Shown: piece by piece, positions 1-8,300 of the stretch
Position numbering within the stretch: the stretch's first letter is position 1
Layout of the letters: each line of letters opens with the position of its first letter
NCBI RefSeq assembly: GCF_900101395.1
Contig: NZ_FMZO01000018.1
Location: 1-64,000 of the forward strand
Source: Niabella drilacis
GTDB lineage: Bacteria; Bacteroidota; Bacteroidia; Chitinophagales; Chitinophagaceae
Direction: 5' to 3'
Length of the DNA stretch: 64,000 bases
Notes under the pieces: generated by a model
The model's database searches: none
The model's input: the letters and a program-made list of their open reading frames with translations, nothing else
Told to the model about the DNA's origin: nothing
Position numbers and translations under genes: made by a program

Positions 1-63
1 CTAGTGTTACGACAATTTAATTTAGAAACATTGTTTATATTTGTGTTGAACAACCCCATTATT

Positions 64-498
64 ATGTCAACACAAGTAAAGTTAAGCGCAAAGGAACTTT
101 CCTATTTAGATGAGCAAAAGCGATCAGGCGATTCAAGTTTACGCCGTTATAATCGGATCAATATTTTGTTGCTGCTAAATAAGGGAAAAAAGAATACGGA
201 GATAGAAGATTTTCTGGATGTAGATCGGGTAACGATATGGCGAACGAAAAAGCGTTATTTAGAAGAAGGTATAGAAAAGGCATTGGAAGAAGATGCGCGT
301 AGTGGCCAACCGGCTAAATACACAACCGACCATGAAACGGAGTTAGCGGCATTGGCCTGTGGCCCTTGTCCCGACGGAAGGAAGCGTTGGACAGTACGGT
401 TACTGACAAAGGAAATACAATCAAAACGCGGTTTTGAGACCATCAACAGAGAATCAGTAAGATTGGCGTTAAAAAAAATGAATGTAAACCTTGGTTAA
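64..498 (+). CDS. IS630 transposase, N-terminal part (OrfA, helix-turn-helix)
   Basis: This is the DNA-binding half of the transposase. It contains a helix-turn-helix segment of the type DFLDVDRVTIWRTKKRY and a second winged-helix-like stretch (TKEIQSKRGFETINRESVRLALKK), typical of the N-terminus of IS630 enzymes. ATG at 64 is preferred over an in-frame GTG at 4, because the GTG lies inside the terminal repeat. The frame ends at 498 just after A8 at 471-478. Slipping back one base there continues into the downstream frame as KKNECKPWLKKMWC, a junction typical of uninterrupted IS630 proteins. Expression of the full protein therefore probably needs -1 programmed frameshifting; a decayed copy is the alternative. 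Confidence 0.85.
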   Translation: MSTQVKLSAKELSYLDEQKRSGDSSLRRYNRINILLLLNKGKKNTEIEDFLDVDRVTIWRTKKRYLEEGIEKALEEDARSGQPAKYTTDHETELAALACGPCPDGRKRWTVRLLTKEIQSKRGFETINRESVRLALKKMNVNLG

Positions 499-503
499 AG
501 AAA

Positions 504-1163
504 ATGTGGTGTATACAGCAAATAACTCCGGAATACAGAAAACGGATGTATCGTCTATTGGATTTGTATAAAGAGGGTTATGATCCTCTCCATCCGTTAG
601 TTTGCATGGATGAGAAAAGCAAGCAGCTATTAGCAGACAATAGAAAACCCATAGCGGCACGCCCGGGAAGCCTTGAGAAATACGATTATGAATACAAAAG
701 GAAGGGCACTTGTAACATTTTTATGGCAATAGTACCCAAAGAGGGCATGCGGTACACCAAAGTTACCGATACAAGGACGAAGCGGGATTTTGCTTATTTT
801 GTTTTGGATTTGGTTGACGAGCATTTTTCCAAATCCGAGTATATTCAGTTGGTAATGGACAATCTTAACACCCATTTTGAGGGATCGTTAATTGAAACTT
901 TTGGCAAACAGGAAACAGAAAGGCTGATGAAAAAACTGCGGTTTATCTATACCCCCAAGCATGCCAGTTGGCTTAACATGGCAGAAATAGAAATCAATAT
1001 AATGGACAGACAATGTACCGGTACAAGAATTGAAAGCAAAGAAAAACTCGCAGAAGACTTAGAAAAATGGACAAAAGAGAGAAACGAAAATAAATGCACT
1101 ATCGAATGGAAGTTTACAAGACAAGACGCTGACAAAAAGTTATCAAAACATTACGTTTCATAA
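504..1163 (+). CDS. IS630 transposase, C-terminal DDE catalytic part (OrfB)
   Basis: This is the catalytic half of the transposase. Numbering from the ATG at 504, the acidic triad is visible: Asp36 in VCMDEKS, Asp119 in VMDNLNTH and Glu161 in ASWLNMAEIEI. All three contexts are classic for IS630/Tc1 DDE enzymes, so the active site looks intact. The true reading probably enters this frame upstream, at 477, after a -1 slip on A8 in the preceding frame. The ATG at 504 is internal to the fused protein and may not be used as a start. The stop lies 17 bp before the right terminal repeat ends. Confidence 0.87.
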   Translation: MWCIQQITPEYRKRMYRLLDLYKEGYDPLHPLVCMDEKSKQLLADNRKPIAARPGSLEKYDYEYKRKGTCNIFMAIVPKEGMRYTKVTDTRTKRDFAYFVLDLVDEHFSKSEYIQLVMDNLNTHFEGSLIETFGKQETERLMKKLRFIYTPKHASWLNMAEIEINIMDRQCTGTRIESKEKLAEDLEKWTKERNENKCTIEWKFTRQDADKKLSKHYVS

Positions 1164-1171
1164 CTAAATTG

Positions 1172-1624
1172 TCACAACACTAGGGTACTCAAAGCTAAAT
1201 TCACAACCCCTTCTCTTACGACCAAACAAGTGAACTTTAAACTACGAGGTGAGTCTTTAGCAAACTTCCATTGACTTATAGTAAGTAGATGTTTTATTTC
1301 TCGAACAATTTTTTCCAGGTAGATATTTTTATTATTGGAGGCAATACTTCGAACTTTCCCCCTATTATTGAAGTTCACTCTCATATTGACATAATATGAA
1401 ACAGAATCGCCATTATCATCAAAAAAATTTAATAGAGATGGTTTAACTATCTTTTTGATTTTATTACAAAAATCAGAGTTGACTATTACTGGAAGAATCA
1501 ACACTTTTTTATTTGGTATAATCTTAACACTTTTAAGCATCCCAGTATCATTTGATTGAGCTTCTATATTTGTAAAAAATAATATGCCAAATATCAAAAA
1601 AACAAATACCTTATGTAAATGCAT
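1172..1624 (-). CDS. small exported protein, candidate immunity partner of the third RHS tip; 3' end rewritten by IS630
   Basis: The protein has 150 residues with a clear N-terminal signal peptide (MHLHKVFVFLIFGILFFTNIEAQ), so it should be exported. The rest is not a family I can name. A stretch of about 70 residues near the C-terminus (YVNMRVNFNNRGKV, then a helix, then ISQWKFAK) has the spacing of TonB-C-like domains. It starts 5 bp after the stop of the third RHS tip (1630-2865), the place where immunity genes sit. The IS630 boundary at 1183 lies inside the reading frame: the last three residues (LVL) and the stop are IS sequence, so the native C-terminus has been lost or changed. An immunity role is inferred from position only. 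Confidence 0.6.
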   Translation of the reverse strand: MHLHKVFVFLIFGILFFTNIEAQSNDTGMLKSVKIIPNKKVLILPVIVNSDFCNKIKKIVKPSLLNFFDDNGDSVSYYVNMRVNFNNRGKVRSIASNNKNIYLEKIVREIKHLLTISQWKFAKDSPRSLKFTCLVVREGVVNLALSTLVL

Positions 1625-1629
1625 ATAGA

Positions 1630-2865
1630 TTATTTAAATTCTACAGGTGACCCTGACAAATTTACTATAATATCCTTCACAGATTGAATCGCATTTGTGG
1701 GTGAATATTTTATCCAACCTCCAGGATACTGTCTCGTTCTAATAGTAAGTGCCCCCTCTACAGTAAATCCTTTGGGAGAAGCATAGCCCGACCCCGCATT
1801 AGGATCATCATATGACATCAAAGCAAAGCCTTTACTCAAATAGAAGTTCAACCTATTATCCGATAAATCCTGTAATGCAGCACCCATTCTCACTCCAACT
1901 CTATTATTATCAGCTAAAAAACAAGCCGCAAAAATCGCATTACCCCCATCTTTCACACTCCCTAACATTTTGCTTAAATATCCAATTTGTTCGTTCACCG
2001 CAGCTTTTTTCCCATCGTTATACGATTCTATATTTTCCGAGTATATATAAGGATCCTTCGATAGCGCTATCGCCTCCGAATATCGAAATCCACTTGAAAC
2101 TGTTTTACCTGACTCTGTCATTTCAGTTCGCCCATGAGTAGAAACAATTAGGTTGTCTAAAGATTTAGATCCAAACTGGGACAGCGCACGAGATGCTAAA
2201 GAAAAATTCTTAGCACCAAATACAGCCCAGTTCCCATATGAACCTGCTTCATACGACTTTTTGGTTTGATCGATTACTTTTTGATTACCCGTAATACCAA
2301 TAAACACATTAGTTGCCCTACGCGTTAAAAGAGCAAAGGCAGCCTGCGCATCACCTTCAGTAAAGCGAATGCCACCATTAATCTCCTCAATTGCCATACC
2401 ATCGGGATCAATAAATCTTAAAGGATTGTTTATTGCAAAATTGTAAATAGAATACCGCCTAAACTTGTCACTTAAAGGGTCTCCTACATGCCATCTTCCG
2501 ATCTGCGCATCATAAAATCGTGCTCCATAATCATAATGATCTAAACCTAAATCATTTTGCAACTCCTTACCATTGTACAGATATTTGTTCTGTAGGCTGG
2601 CCGTAATATTTTGCGTGGAGATACCTTTCATTGTCAAGCCGAACGGATAATAATGTGTCTCTTCCAATAAAGTTTTATTCTCATCTATCATCGACCGCAC
2701 ATTCCTCAAATGGTCCTTCAGAAAATAATCTGCGGTAAAGGAACTGCTATTGGGCCGGAAACGCCCTTCCTCCATCGCTACATGCTGCAATACATTGTTT
2801 TCAAAGATCATTCCATCCCAGACCAAAGGAAGCGGATAAACAAGTAACGGGATAGCACAGGTCAA
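1630..2865 (-). CDS. truncated RHS tip with a caspase-like His/Cys C-terminal domain (orphan toxin cassette)
   Basis: This 411-aa protein holds only the end of an RHS protein. Residues 18-155 match the RHS core of the full-length gene at 5400-9005, including [28 protein letters not shown] and the final DPDG. Residues 156-411 are a unique domain. In it I see [11 protein letters not shown] (His244) and [11 protein letters not shown] (Cys315), each a hydrophobic strand followed by HG or C. That pattern is known from clan CD peptidases and relatives (caspase, CHAT, DUF4347), so a caspase-fold effector is possible. The start is TTG at 2865 (TCAIPLLV...); residues 1-17 are not RHS and come from a junction tract shared with the neighbouring cassette. 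Whether it is translated and exported is unknown. Confidence 0.7.
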   Translation of the reverse strand: MTCAIPLLVYPLPLVWDGMIFENNVLQHVAMEEGRFRPNSSSFTADYFLKDHLRNVRSMIDENKTLLEETHYYPFGLTMKGISTQNITASLQNKYLYNGKELQNDLGLDHYDYGARFYDAQIGRWHVGDPLSDKFRRYSIYNFAINNPLRFIDPDGMAIEEINGGIRFTEGDAQAAFALLTRRATNVFIGITGNQKVIDQTKKSYEAGSYGNWAVFGAKNFSLASRALSQFGSKSLDNLIVSTHGRTEMTESGKTVSSGFRYSEAIALSKDPYIYSENIESYNDGKKAAVNEQIGYLSKMLGSVKDGGNAIFAACFLADNNRVGVRMGAALQDLSDNRLNFYLSKGFALMSYDDPNAGSGYASPKGFTVEGALTIRTRQYPGGWIKYSPTNAIQSVKDIIVNLSGSPVEFK

Positions 2866-2909
2866 CTATCGCACCCAACTTCGCTACAGACCTACGCCAG
2901 AGGGAGGGG
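2835..2909 (-). repeat. junction tract in front of RHS tip 3
   Basis: This tract of about 75 bp includes, on the plus strand, GCACAGGTCAACTATCGCAC and GCTACAGACCT, followed by an AGAGGG-rich run. A similar tract lies at 4945-5017 in front of tip 2. On the minus strand it overlaps the start of the tip frame and encodes the shared residues TCA plus a short hydrophobic run. RHS homology begins only about 20 bp downstream on the minus strand, so this marks the recombination boundary of the displaced cassette. Confidence 0.6.
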
Positions 2910-2963
2910 TCATAAGTTAAAAGACGTACTTCTTATTAAGCCCCCCTGACGTGGCTTTGTTCC

Positions 2964-3146
2964 TTAATGTATGGGTTTATCATTATCACCCTTCTTAGAA
3001 TTATACTCAATACTATCTTGTTCAATCTTATTCTTAAACTCTTGTAATTCTTTTTGCTTAGCGTTTACTGCAAATACAAGGTATAGATAAACAAGTGTTA
3101 TTACAACTATCAATACTATTACAACCCTTATGATTTTTTTTTTCAT
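2964..3146 (-). CDS. 60-aa single-pass membrane protein, candidate immunity partner of RHS tip 2
   Basis: The protein has a basic start (MKKKIIR), one transmembrane helix at about residues 7-28 (VVIVLIVVITLVYLYLVFAV) and a charged, lysine/glutamate-rich tail of about 30 residues, probably facing the periplasm or cytoplasm next to the membrane. It begins 5 bp after the stop of the RHS tip at 3152-4975, and the same arrangement is seen at the other two tips. I do not recognise the family. Its position and membrane topology suggest immunity against a toxin acting at the envelope, but this is inference. Confidence 0.55.
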   Translation of the reverse strand: MKKKIIRVVIVLIVVITLVYLYLVFAVNAKQKELQEFKNKIEQDSIEYNSKKGDNDKPIH

Positions 3147-3151
3147 TGTTC

Positions 3152-4975
3152 TTAGTTGAAATTCATAAGCGCATCTGCTTTTAATTTTTCGGTATAGTCA
3201 TTCTGTTGTTTATTATAAACAGCCCTCTGCTCAGGTGTCATGTTCCTGACCTTAATAGCCTCTTTAACCTGCGCGTGCGTACTTCTGGGTCCTCCGGTTA
3301 CTGGCAAATTAAGTTTTGTATTAGTATTAAGAACCTTCATTGTGTTATGTGTGCTATTGTTTTTATAAAGATTGTATTTCTCTTTCCCATTCGCAAAATC
3401 TGCTTGCGATTGAATAGCGTTTGCTGCAATCATTTCATCTTGCTTTTGAGTTGTAGCGAGAACTACAGGATCAGAAATGTTCGCATTTCCTAACTTGTTC
3501 CCTGCCAAAAATTCTGTAATTTGGCCAGACGTCAGTACGCCCTCTGGCAAACCTTTAAAGTTTTCGGCCGTTAATGCTGTTATCGTCACTTCCCCTGAAC
3601 CAGTTCTACCCGAAACCATATCTGCACCTTTTTCATCTTTTGCTGCCCCCATACTATAAACAAACCAGTTTTTGTCTTTATCTTGATAAATAAGAACCTG
3701 ATGACCTAATCCTAATGCTGATCTATTATTAATGCCTAAAATGGCTGTATCTCCTAAAGGATCGTTGTATCTGATTGGATTATTATAACCAAAGGCATAC
3801 AAACTTATAGAATCGGTCGGTTTTGGATCCATCTGCCAAAATCTTCCAATCTGCGGGTCGTGTGTACGGTAAATACTCTCATATAAATTCACTCCCAGTT
3901 CCGCAGTTTCTTCATAGCCGTTAAATTTCCTTTTATTTTGTAATGAAGTAGTTGTATTCTGATAGCTAATACCTTTCATCGTCAACCCGAACGGATAATA
4001 ATGCGTCTCCTCCAGCAGTGTCCTATTCTCATTGATCATCGACCGCACATTCCCCAAATGATCCTTCAGAAAATAATCAGCTGTAAAAATGCTACCATTC
4101 GGACGGAACCTGCCCTCCTCCATCGCTACATGCTGCAATACATCATTTTCAAAGATCATCCCACCAACATAGGTGGTTATTTTCTGGGTGCTCCCTTCGC
4201 TGACCGTCTTACCCAGTTTGTTACCCGAAGCATCATACTGGTAAACGATCGTCCCTTTACCGGTCACACTGATTTGCTCCGGTAAATTTAAGATATTATA
4301 CGTAATGCCGCTGATATTCTTGTTCTCATCTTTGGTAAGGTTCCCGTTTACATCATAGGCATAATCATCCCCGCTGTTGGTGCCATCATTAAAATCCCCC
4401 AACTGATAGCTGCGGGTATTACCCGCCTGGTCTGTTACCTTTGCCAGCTTGTTGCTGCCCGGCTGGTAGCTGTACACCAGCTGATCCATCAGCAGGGAGC
4501 TGCTGCCGGCCAACCCCTGCTGCGTCATGGCTTTAATATTACCATTGTAGTCATAGGCACTCTCCGGGTTGCCCGGGTTGCCATCACCCATCCGGCTGTT
4601 AAAGGAACCACTTGCCGTATAACTGCTCCCGCTGTACTCCTTAAAACCCGCATTCATCAGCCGGTTGGCAGGATCATAGCTGAAATCATATCTTCTTATC
4701 GGGGCACTCCTGTTCTGCCCCCGCCAGCTCATACCGGATATATTGCCGTTATAAAAAGCCGCGGCATAATTGTTCACTGCCCCGTTGCTTTCTGACGTCT
4801 TGTTATTATTGGTCTTGTCATATGCCAGGTCAAAACCAAAAAAGTTGGCCGTAGCGGCGGTAGCGCTGTTGACATAACCCCGGTTCATCCCCAATAGCCA
4901 GCCCCGTACATTGTATTCATATGCCTGCGTTTCAGCACCGCAAAGAATAATCAGTAACAATGCTGCACAGGTCAT
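3152..4975 (-). CDS. truncated RHS protein tip with an unknown C-terminal effector domain (orphan cassette)
   Basis: This 607-aa protein lacks the first ~610 residues of a full RHS protein. After a short hydrophobic start (MTCAALLLIILCG), homology to the full-length gene begins at AETQAYEYNVRGWLLGMNRG and runs through YD repeats to the RHS core (GMIFEND near 272, YFLKDHLGNVRSMI, PQIGRFWQMDP) and ends at NDPLGD near 407. Residues 408-607 are the variable effector. It shows GLGHQVLIYQD (His425) followed by a WFVYSMGA strand, and later YNLYKNNSTHNTM (Ser541, His543). GH plus a Y-L-NN-C motif is seen in some papain-like/NlpC-related domains; here the Cys position reads Ser, so the assignment is weak. 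The N-terminal hydrophobic run may act as a signal peptide. Its partner at 2964-3146 follows directly. Confidence 0.7.
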   Translation of the reverse strand: MTCAALLLIILCGAETQAYEYNVRGWLLGMNRGYVNSATAATANFFGFDLAYDKTNNNKTSESNGAVNNYAAAFYNGNISGMSWRGQNRSAPIRRYDFSYDPANRLMNAGFKEYSGSSYTASGSFNSRMGDGNPGNPESAYDYNGNIKAMTQQGLAGSSSLLMDQLVYSYQPGSNKLAKVTDQAGNTRSYQLGDFNDGTNSGDDYAYDVNGNLTKDENKNISGITYNILNLPEQISVTGKGTIVYQYDASGNKLGKTVSEGSTQKITTYVGGMIFENDVLQHVAMEEGRFRPNGSIFTADYFLKDHLGNVRSMINENRTLLEETHYYPFGLTMKGISYQNTTTSLQNKRKFNGYEETAELGVNLYESIYRTHDPQIGRFWQMDPKPTDSISLYAFGYNNPIRYNDPLGDTAILGINNRSALGLGHQVLIYQDKDKNWFVYSMGAAKDEKGADMVSGRTGSGEVTITALTAENFKGLPEGVLTSGQITEFLAGNKLGNANISDPVVLATTQKQDEMIAANAIQSQADFANGKEKYNLYKNNSTHNTMKVLNTNTKLNLPVTGGPRSTHAQVKEAIKVRNMTPEQRAVYNKQQNDYTEKLKADALMNFN

Positions 4976-5017
4976 CTATGCACAAACCTGCTACAGACCT
5001 GCGCGAGAGGGGGAGGT
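4945..5017 (-). repeat. junction tract in front of RHS tip 2
   Basis: The plus strand reads GCACAGGTCATCTATGCAC, then GCTACAGACCTGCGCGAGAG. It is clearly related to the tract at 2835-2909: the 11-bp block GCTACAGACCT is identical and GCACAGGTCA.CTAT differs at one base. The full-length rhs gene upstream does not have it. Homology of the tip with the full-length RHS gene stops at 4939, just inside this tract. On the minus strand it supplies the ATG and a hydrophobic leader for the tip. Confidence 0.62.
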
Positions 5018-5064
5018 AGCTGTAAGTCAGTTGGGCACTCTAACAACAGCAAAACAGGTAACCC

Positions 5065-5388
5065 CTATACTCTTTTAAATACATTTCCCTCCCGAATGAA
5101 TTCTGAGCCAATCTCAGCGTTTAAATAGGGGATAATAGAGGGGTCATAATTTGCAATGGTATTGACATCATAAATCATTAAATTTTCAGGGTTATCAAGA
5201 TACTCTTGTGATTCAGTCCCAGACAAAAAGCGCCAACCGCTGTCTTTCTCAAAATTTCCTTCCTCACGATACATATACTTTACAGGCAAACCTTCAACAG
5301 TAATCATATCTGACGCATAACACCCCCCCATGGGTGAGATAACTTTTTTTATATCTTCTTTTTTTATCCTAAATATTTTATTGTTCAT
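5065..5388 (-). CDS. DUF2185/Imm33-like immunity protein
   Basis: This is a soluble 107-aa protein with no signal peptide or membrane helix. The sequence follows the DUF2185 (Imm33-like) family throughout: MGGCYASDMITVEGLPV, KYMYREE, DSGWRFLSGTESQEYLDNP, MIYDVNTIANYDPSIIPYL and GSEF near the end. These proteins are known as immunity partners beside polymorphic toxins. It starts 11 bp after the stop of the full-length RHS protein (5400-9005), whose tip is a nuclease acting in the cytoplasm, which fits a cytoplasmic immunity protein. The pairing is inferred from order. Confidence 0.8.
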   Translation of the reverse strand: MNNKIFRIKKEDIKKVISPMGGCYASDMITVEGLPVKYMYREEGNFEKDSGWRFLSGTESQEYLDNPENLMIYDVNTIANYDPSIIPYLNAEIGSEFIREGNVFKRV

Positions 5389-5399
5389 TAAATTGAAGT

Positions 5400-8300
5400 T
5401 TAATTATCTTTTTTCTCGTATTTATGGCCTCGATTGTTACTCCGACCCTCATACTGATATAAGTCAGGATCATTTTCAGCCTCAATGACTTCTTTTCTTG
5501 AACTGCCCCTTTCTTTATGCATTTGCTGCCGCTTCCTCCATTCGTTCCCCGGCTTATGTCCTAAATCTGTCTCACCATCTACTAATGGTTCCCCCGTATT
5601 GGGGTCAACCATCTCACCAGCATCATTCCTCGGTTGATTTTCATTAACCTTCTCAAGTGTCTTTTTTCTCGGTTTTACTCTATTATAAGTATTATCCTTT
5701 TTTTCTTCTAAAATTTTATTCTCCTTTGGATCTTTACCTCCTTCTTTTACTTCACCTTCCAATGCTTCCTGCATAAGAACAACCATCGTCGTGCCTATAA
5801 GCAATATTCCTCCAGCAGCTAACCCCACCGGGCTTTTTGTTGTCAATGTTAATCCTCCCGCAAGTTTTAGTCCTTTGTCAAACGTCCTCATTGCGCCAGA
5901 TCTTGCCCGTTGTGTTGATCGTTGTGCCGTAGCTTGTTGATTAGCTCTTACTCCCGCTTCATTGTATGAATAAGTCATGTACTCTAACCCTTCTAACTCT
6001 ACACCATTTACAACTCGGTTTTCTGAAAACGCATATGTGCTATTATGCGGATAATCGTCTGCAAGCGGATCAAGCTGAATAAATCTCCCTATCTGCGGAT
6101 CATGATTGCGGTATTTAAAACTGTAATAATTTACCCCCAAATCATCGTCGAACTTCTGCCCCTGGAATGTTTTATCCTTATTATGTAATGAGGGCGTAGC
6201 GTTCTGCGTAGAGATACCTCTCATCGTTAATCCGAACGGATAATAATGCGTCTCCTCCAGCAGGGTTCCATTCTCATTGATCATTGCCCGCACATTGCCC
6301 AGGTGATCCTTCAGGAAGTAATCTGCGGTAAAAACGCTGCCATTCGGGCGGAACCGCCCTTCCTCCATTGCTACATGCTGCAATACATCATTTTCAAAGA
6401 TCATCCCACCCAGGTACGTGGTTACCTTCTGACCCTGGCCCGTCTCATCAACCGTTTTGCTCAGCTTGTTACCCGCTGCATCATACTGGTAGCTGATCGT
6501 GCCCTGGCCCGTAACATCGATTTGCTGAGGTAAATTTAAGATATTGTAGCTGATGCCGGAAATATTCTTGTTTGCATCTTTGGTCAGATTTCCGTTGGTA
6601 TCATACGTATAATCATCACCACTGTTAACCCCATTATTAAAATCGCCCAATCCTGCTGTGGAGACTCCTCCATCCGTTACGGCAGCCAGCTTATTGCTTA
6701 AGCCATTTTCTTTGTACGTGTAAGACAGGTTGTCTATTAACCGTTTACTTCCCTGGTACAGGCCATACTGCTGCATGGTTTTGATATTACCGTTGTAGCC
6801 ATAGGCCTGTTCAGGGTTAATACCATTTCCCATCTTTATATCAAAAGCGGTATTATTGGCGGTGTTTGTAAAATCTTTAAAGTCGCCTTTTAATATCCTG
6901 TTGGCGGCATCATAGTCATAATCGTACCGCCTTATCTCTGCACTGCCTGTTTTGCCCCGCCAGGTCATACCGGTGATATTACCGTTGTACATACCTTTGG
7001 TGTAGTTCGCTGTTCCGGGCAAATTATTGATCTTATCATAGGCCAGGTCGAATCCGAAGCTGCTTGTGTTTTGACTGTTGTTGACATAACCCCGGTTCAT
7101 CCCCAATAGCCACCCCCGTACATTGTATTCATATGCCTGCGTTTCAGCACCCGCCGTACCATTGGCATCCGTGGCGCCCAGCGTCTTGCCCACCAGCTGC
7201 CCCAGCTCATCATATTTGTTCACCGCAATGATCTTATCCCCACTGCTCAGCCCGGTGCTGCTGCTTACATTCTTCGTCGTCTTTACCAGCCGGCCTAATA
7301 CATCATAGGTATTTTTGGTGACCGTGGTTACCGCAATGGCCGCACCACTGGCCTTACTCTCCCTGCTCACGATCGTCAGCGGCTGGCCGCTCCAGCTGTA
7401 TTGCGTCGTTACCAGGTCGATCCCCGTTGTTTGGTTTTTTGTCTTAACCTGGATGGGGCGTGCCTTATTGTCGTAGATCGTTAACGTATAGATATAATCG
7501 GGGGTACCCAGTATATTTACCCGCATACCGGTTACCAGGCCTTTGGTTCGGGTATCTTTCGTGTTCTTTTGTTCGTAAGGAAAATTGGGATTGTCTGCAG
7601 CGGCCAGGTTTCCCGCATCCAGGCTGTTATCATAATCGGAAAAGCCGGAAGGCAGCGCCGCGGAATGCGGACTTTGGGTTACCCAGTCGTAGCCATCATA
7701 AAACGTCTCTGTTAATACCGTCGCATTGGTCAGCATGCCGGCTTCGGGATACTGTATTGCCGAATTAGTATCACCCGTCTTGCTCATCGCTGCAGTCCAG
7801 TGGGTATTGGGAGTACTGCTGCCCAGGTTCACCAACCCCGTTCTTACCGGCCGGTTCAGGTTGTCGTATTGTGTATAGTTCCAGTTGCCCTGGCTCCGCA
7901 GGTTCCCGTCCTGGGTCATTACCAGCCGGTCCCGCACATCATACACCATTACAACCGCCCCTGCCCCCGGCACCTGTTTTACGATCATGCGCTGCCAGCC
8001 GTCATACTCATAACGGAAACACTGCTCAGCCAGGAGGGTGCTGGTGAGTGTCCAGCTTGCGGCATCGTTCATCGTCTTTACTCCCTCCGGCTGGATCACG
8101 CATCTTAAATTGCCCAGGTCATCATAAATATAATAAGTACATAACCAGCCGGCGTGGCCGCTCCCTGTGCCATTGTCTTTGGCTGCCGTAAGCTGTACTT
8201 TTTTCAGGATCACCTGTCCTTCTTTATCTTTAAACGCTATGACCTGTTTGCCCTGCTCATCTGCTGTTACATTCTTATACAGCATTCCGGCAAGATATGT

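Larger units (their letters stand above)
1..1183 (+). mobile_element. IS630-family insertion sequence, complete
   Basis: The left end reads GTGTTACGACAATTTA from position 4. The right end, read inward from 1180, is GTGTTGTGACAATTTA, so the terminal inverted repeats match at 14 of 16 positions. Both ends sit in CTAG (1-4 and 1180-1183). IS630 elements insert at TA and duplicate it, so TA at 2-3 and 1181-1182 is the likely target duplication; the outer left flank lies outside the window. The element carries one transposase in two overlapping frames. It is inserted at the 3' end of a minus-strand gene (1172-1624), whose last three codons and stop now come from the IS. Confidence 0.88.
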
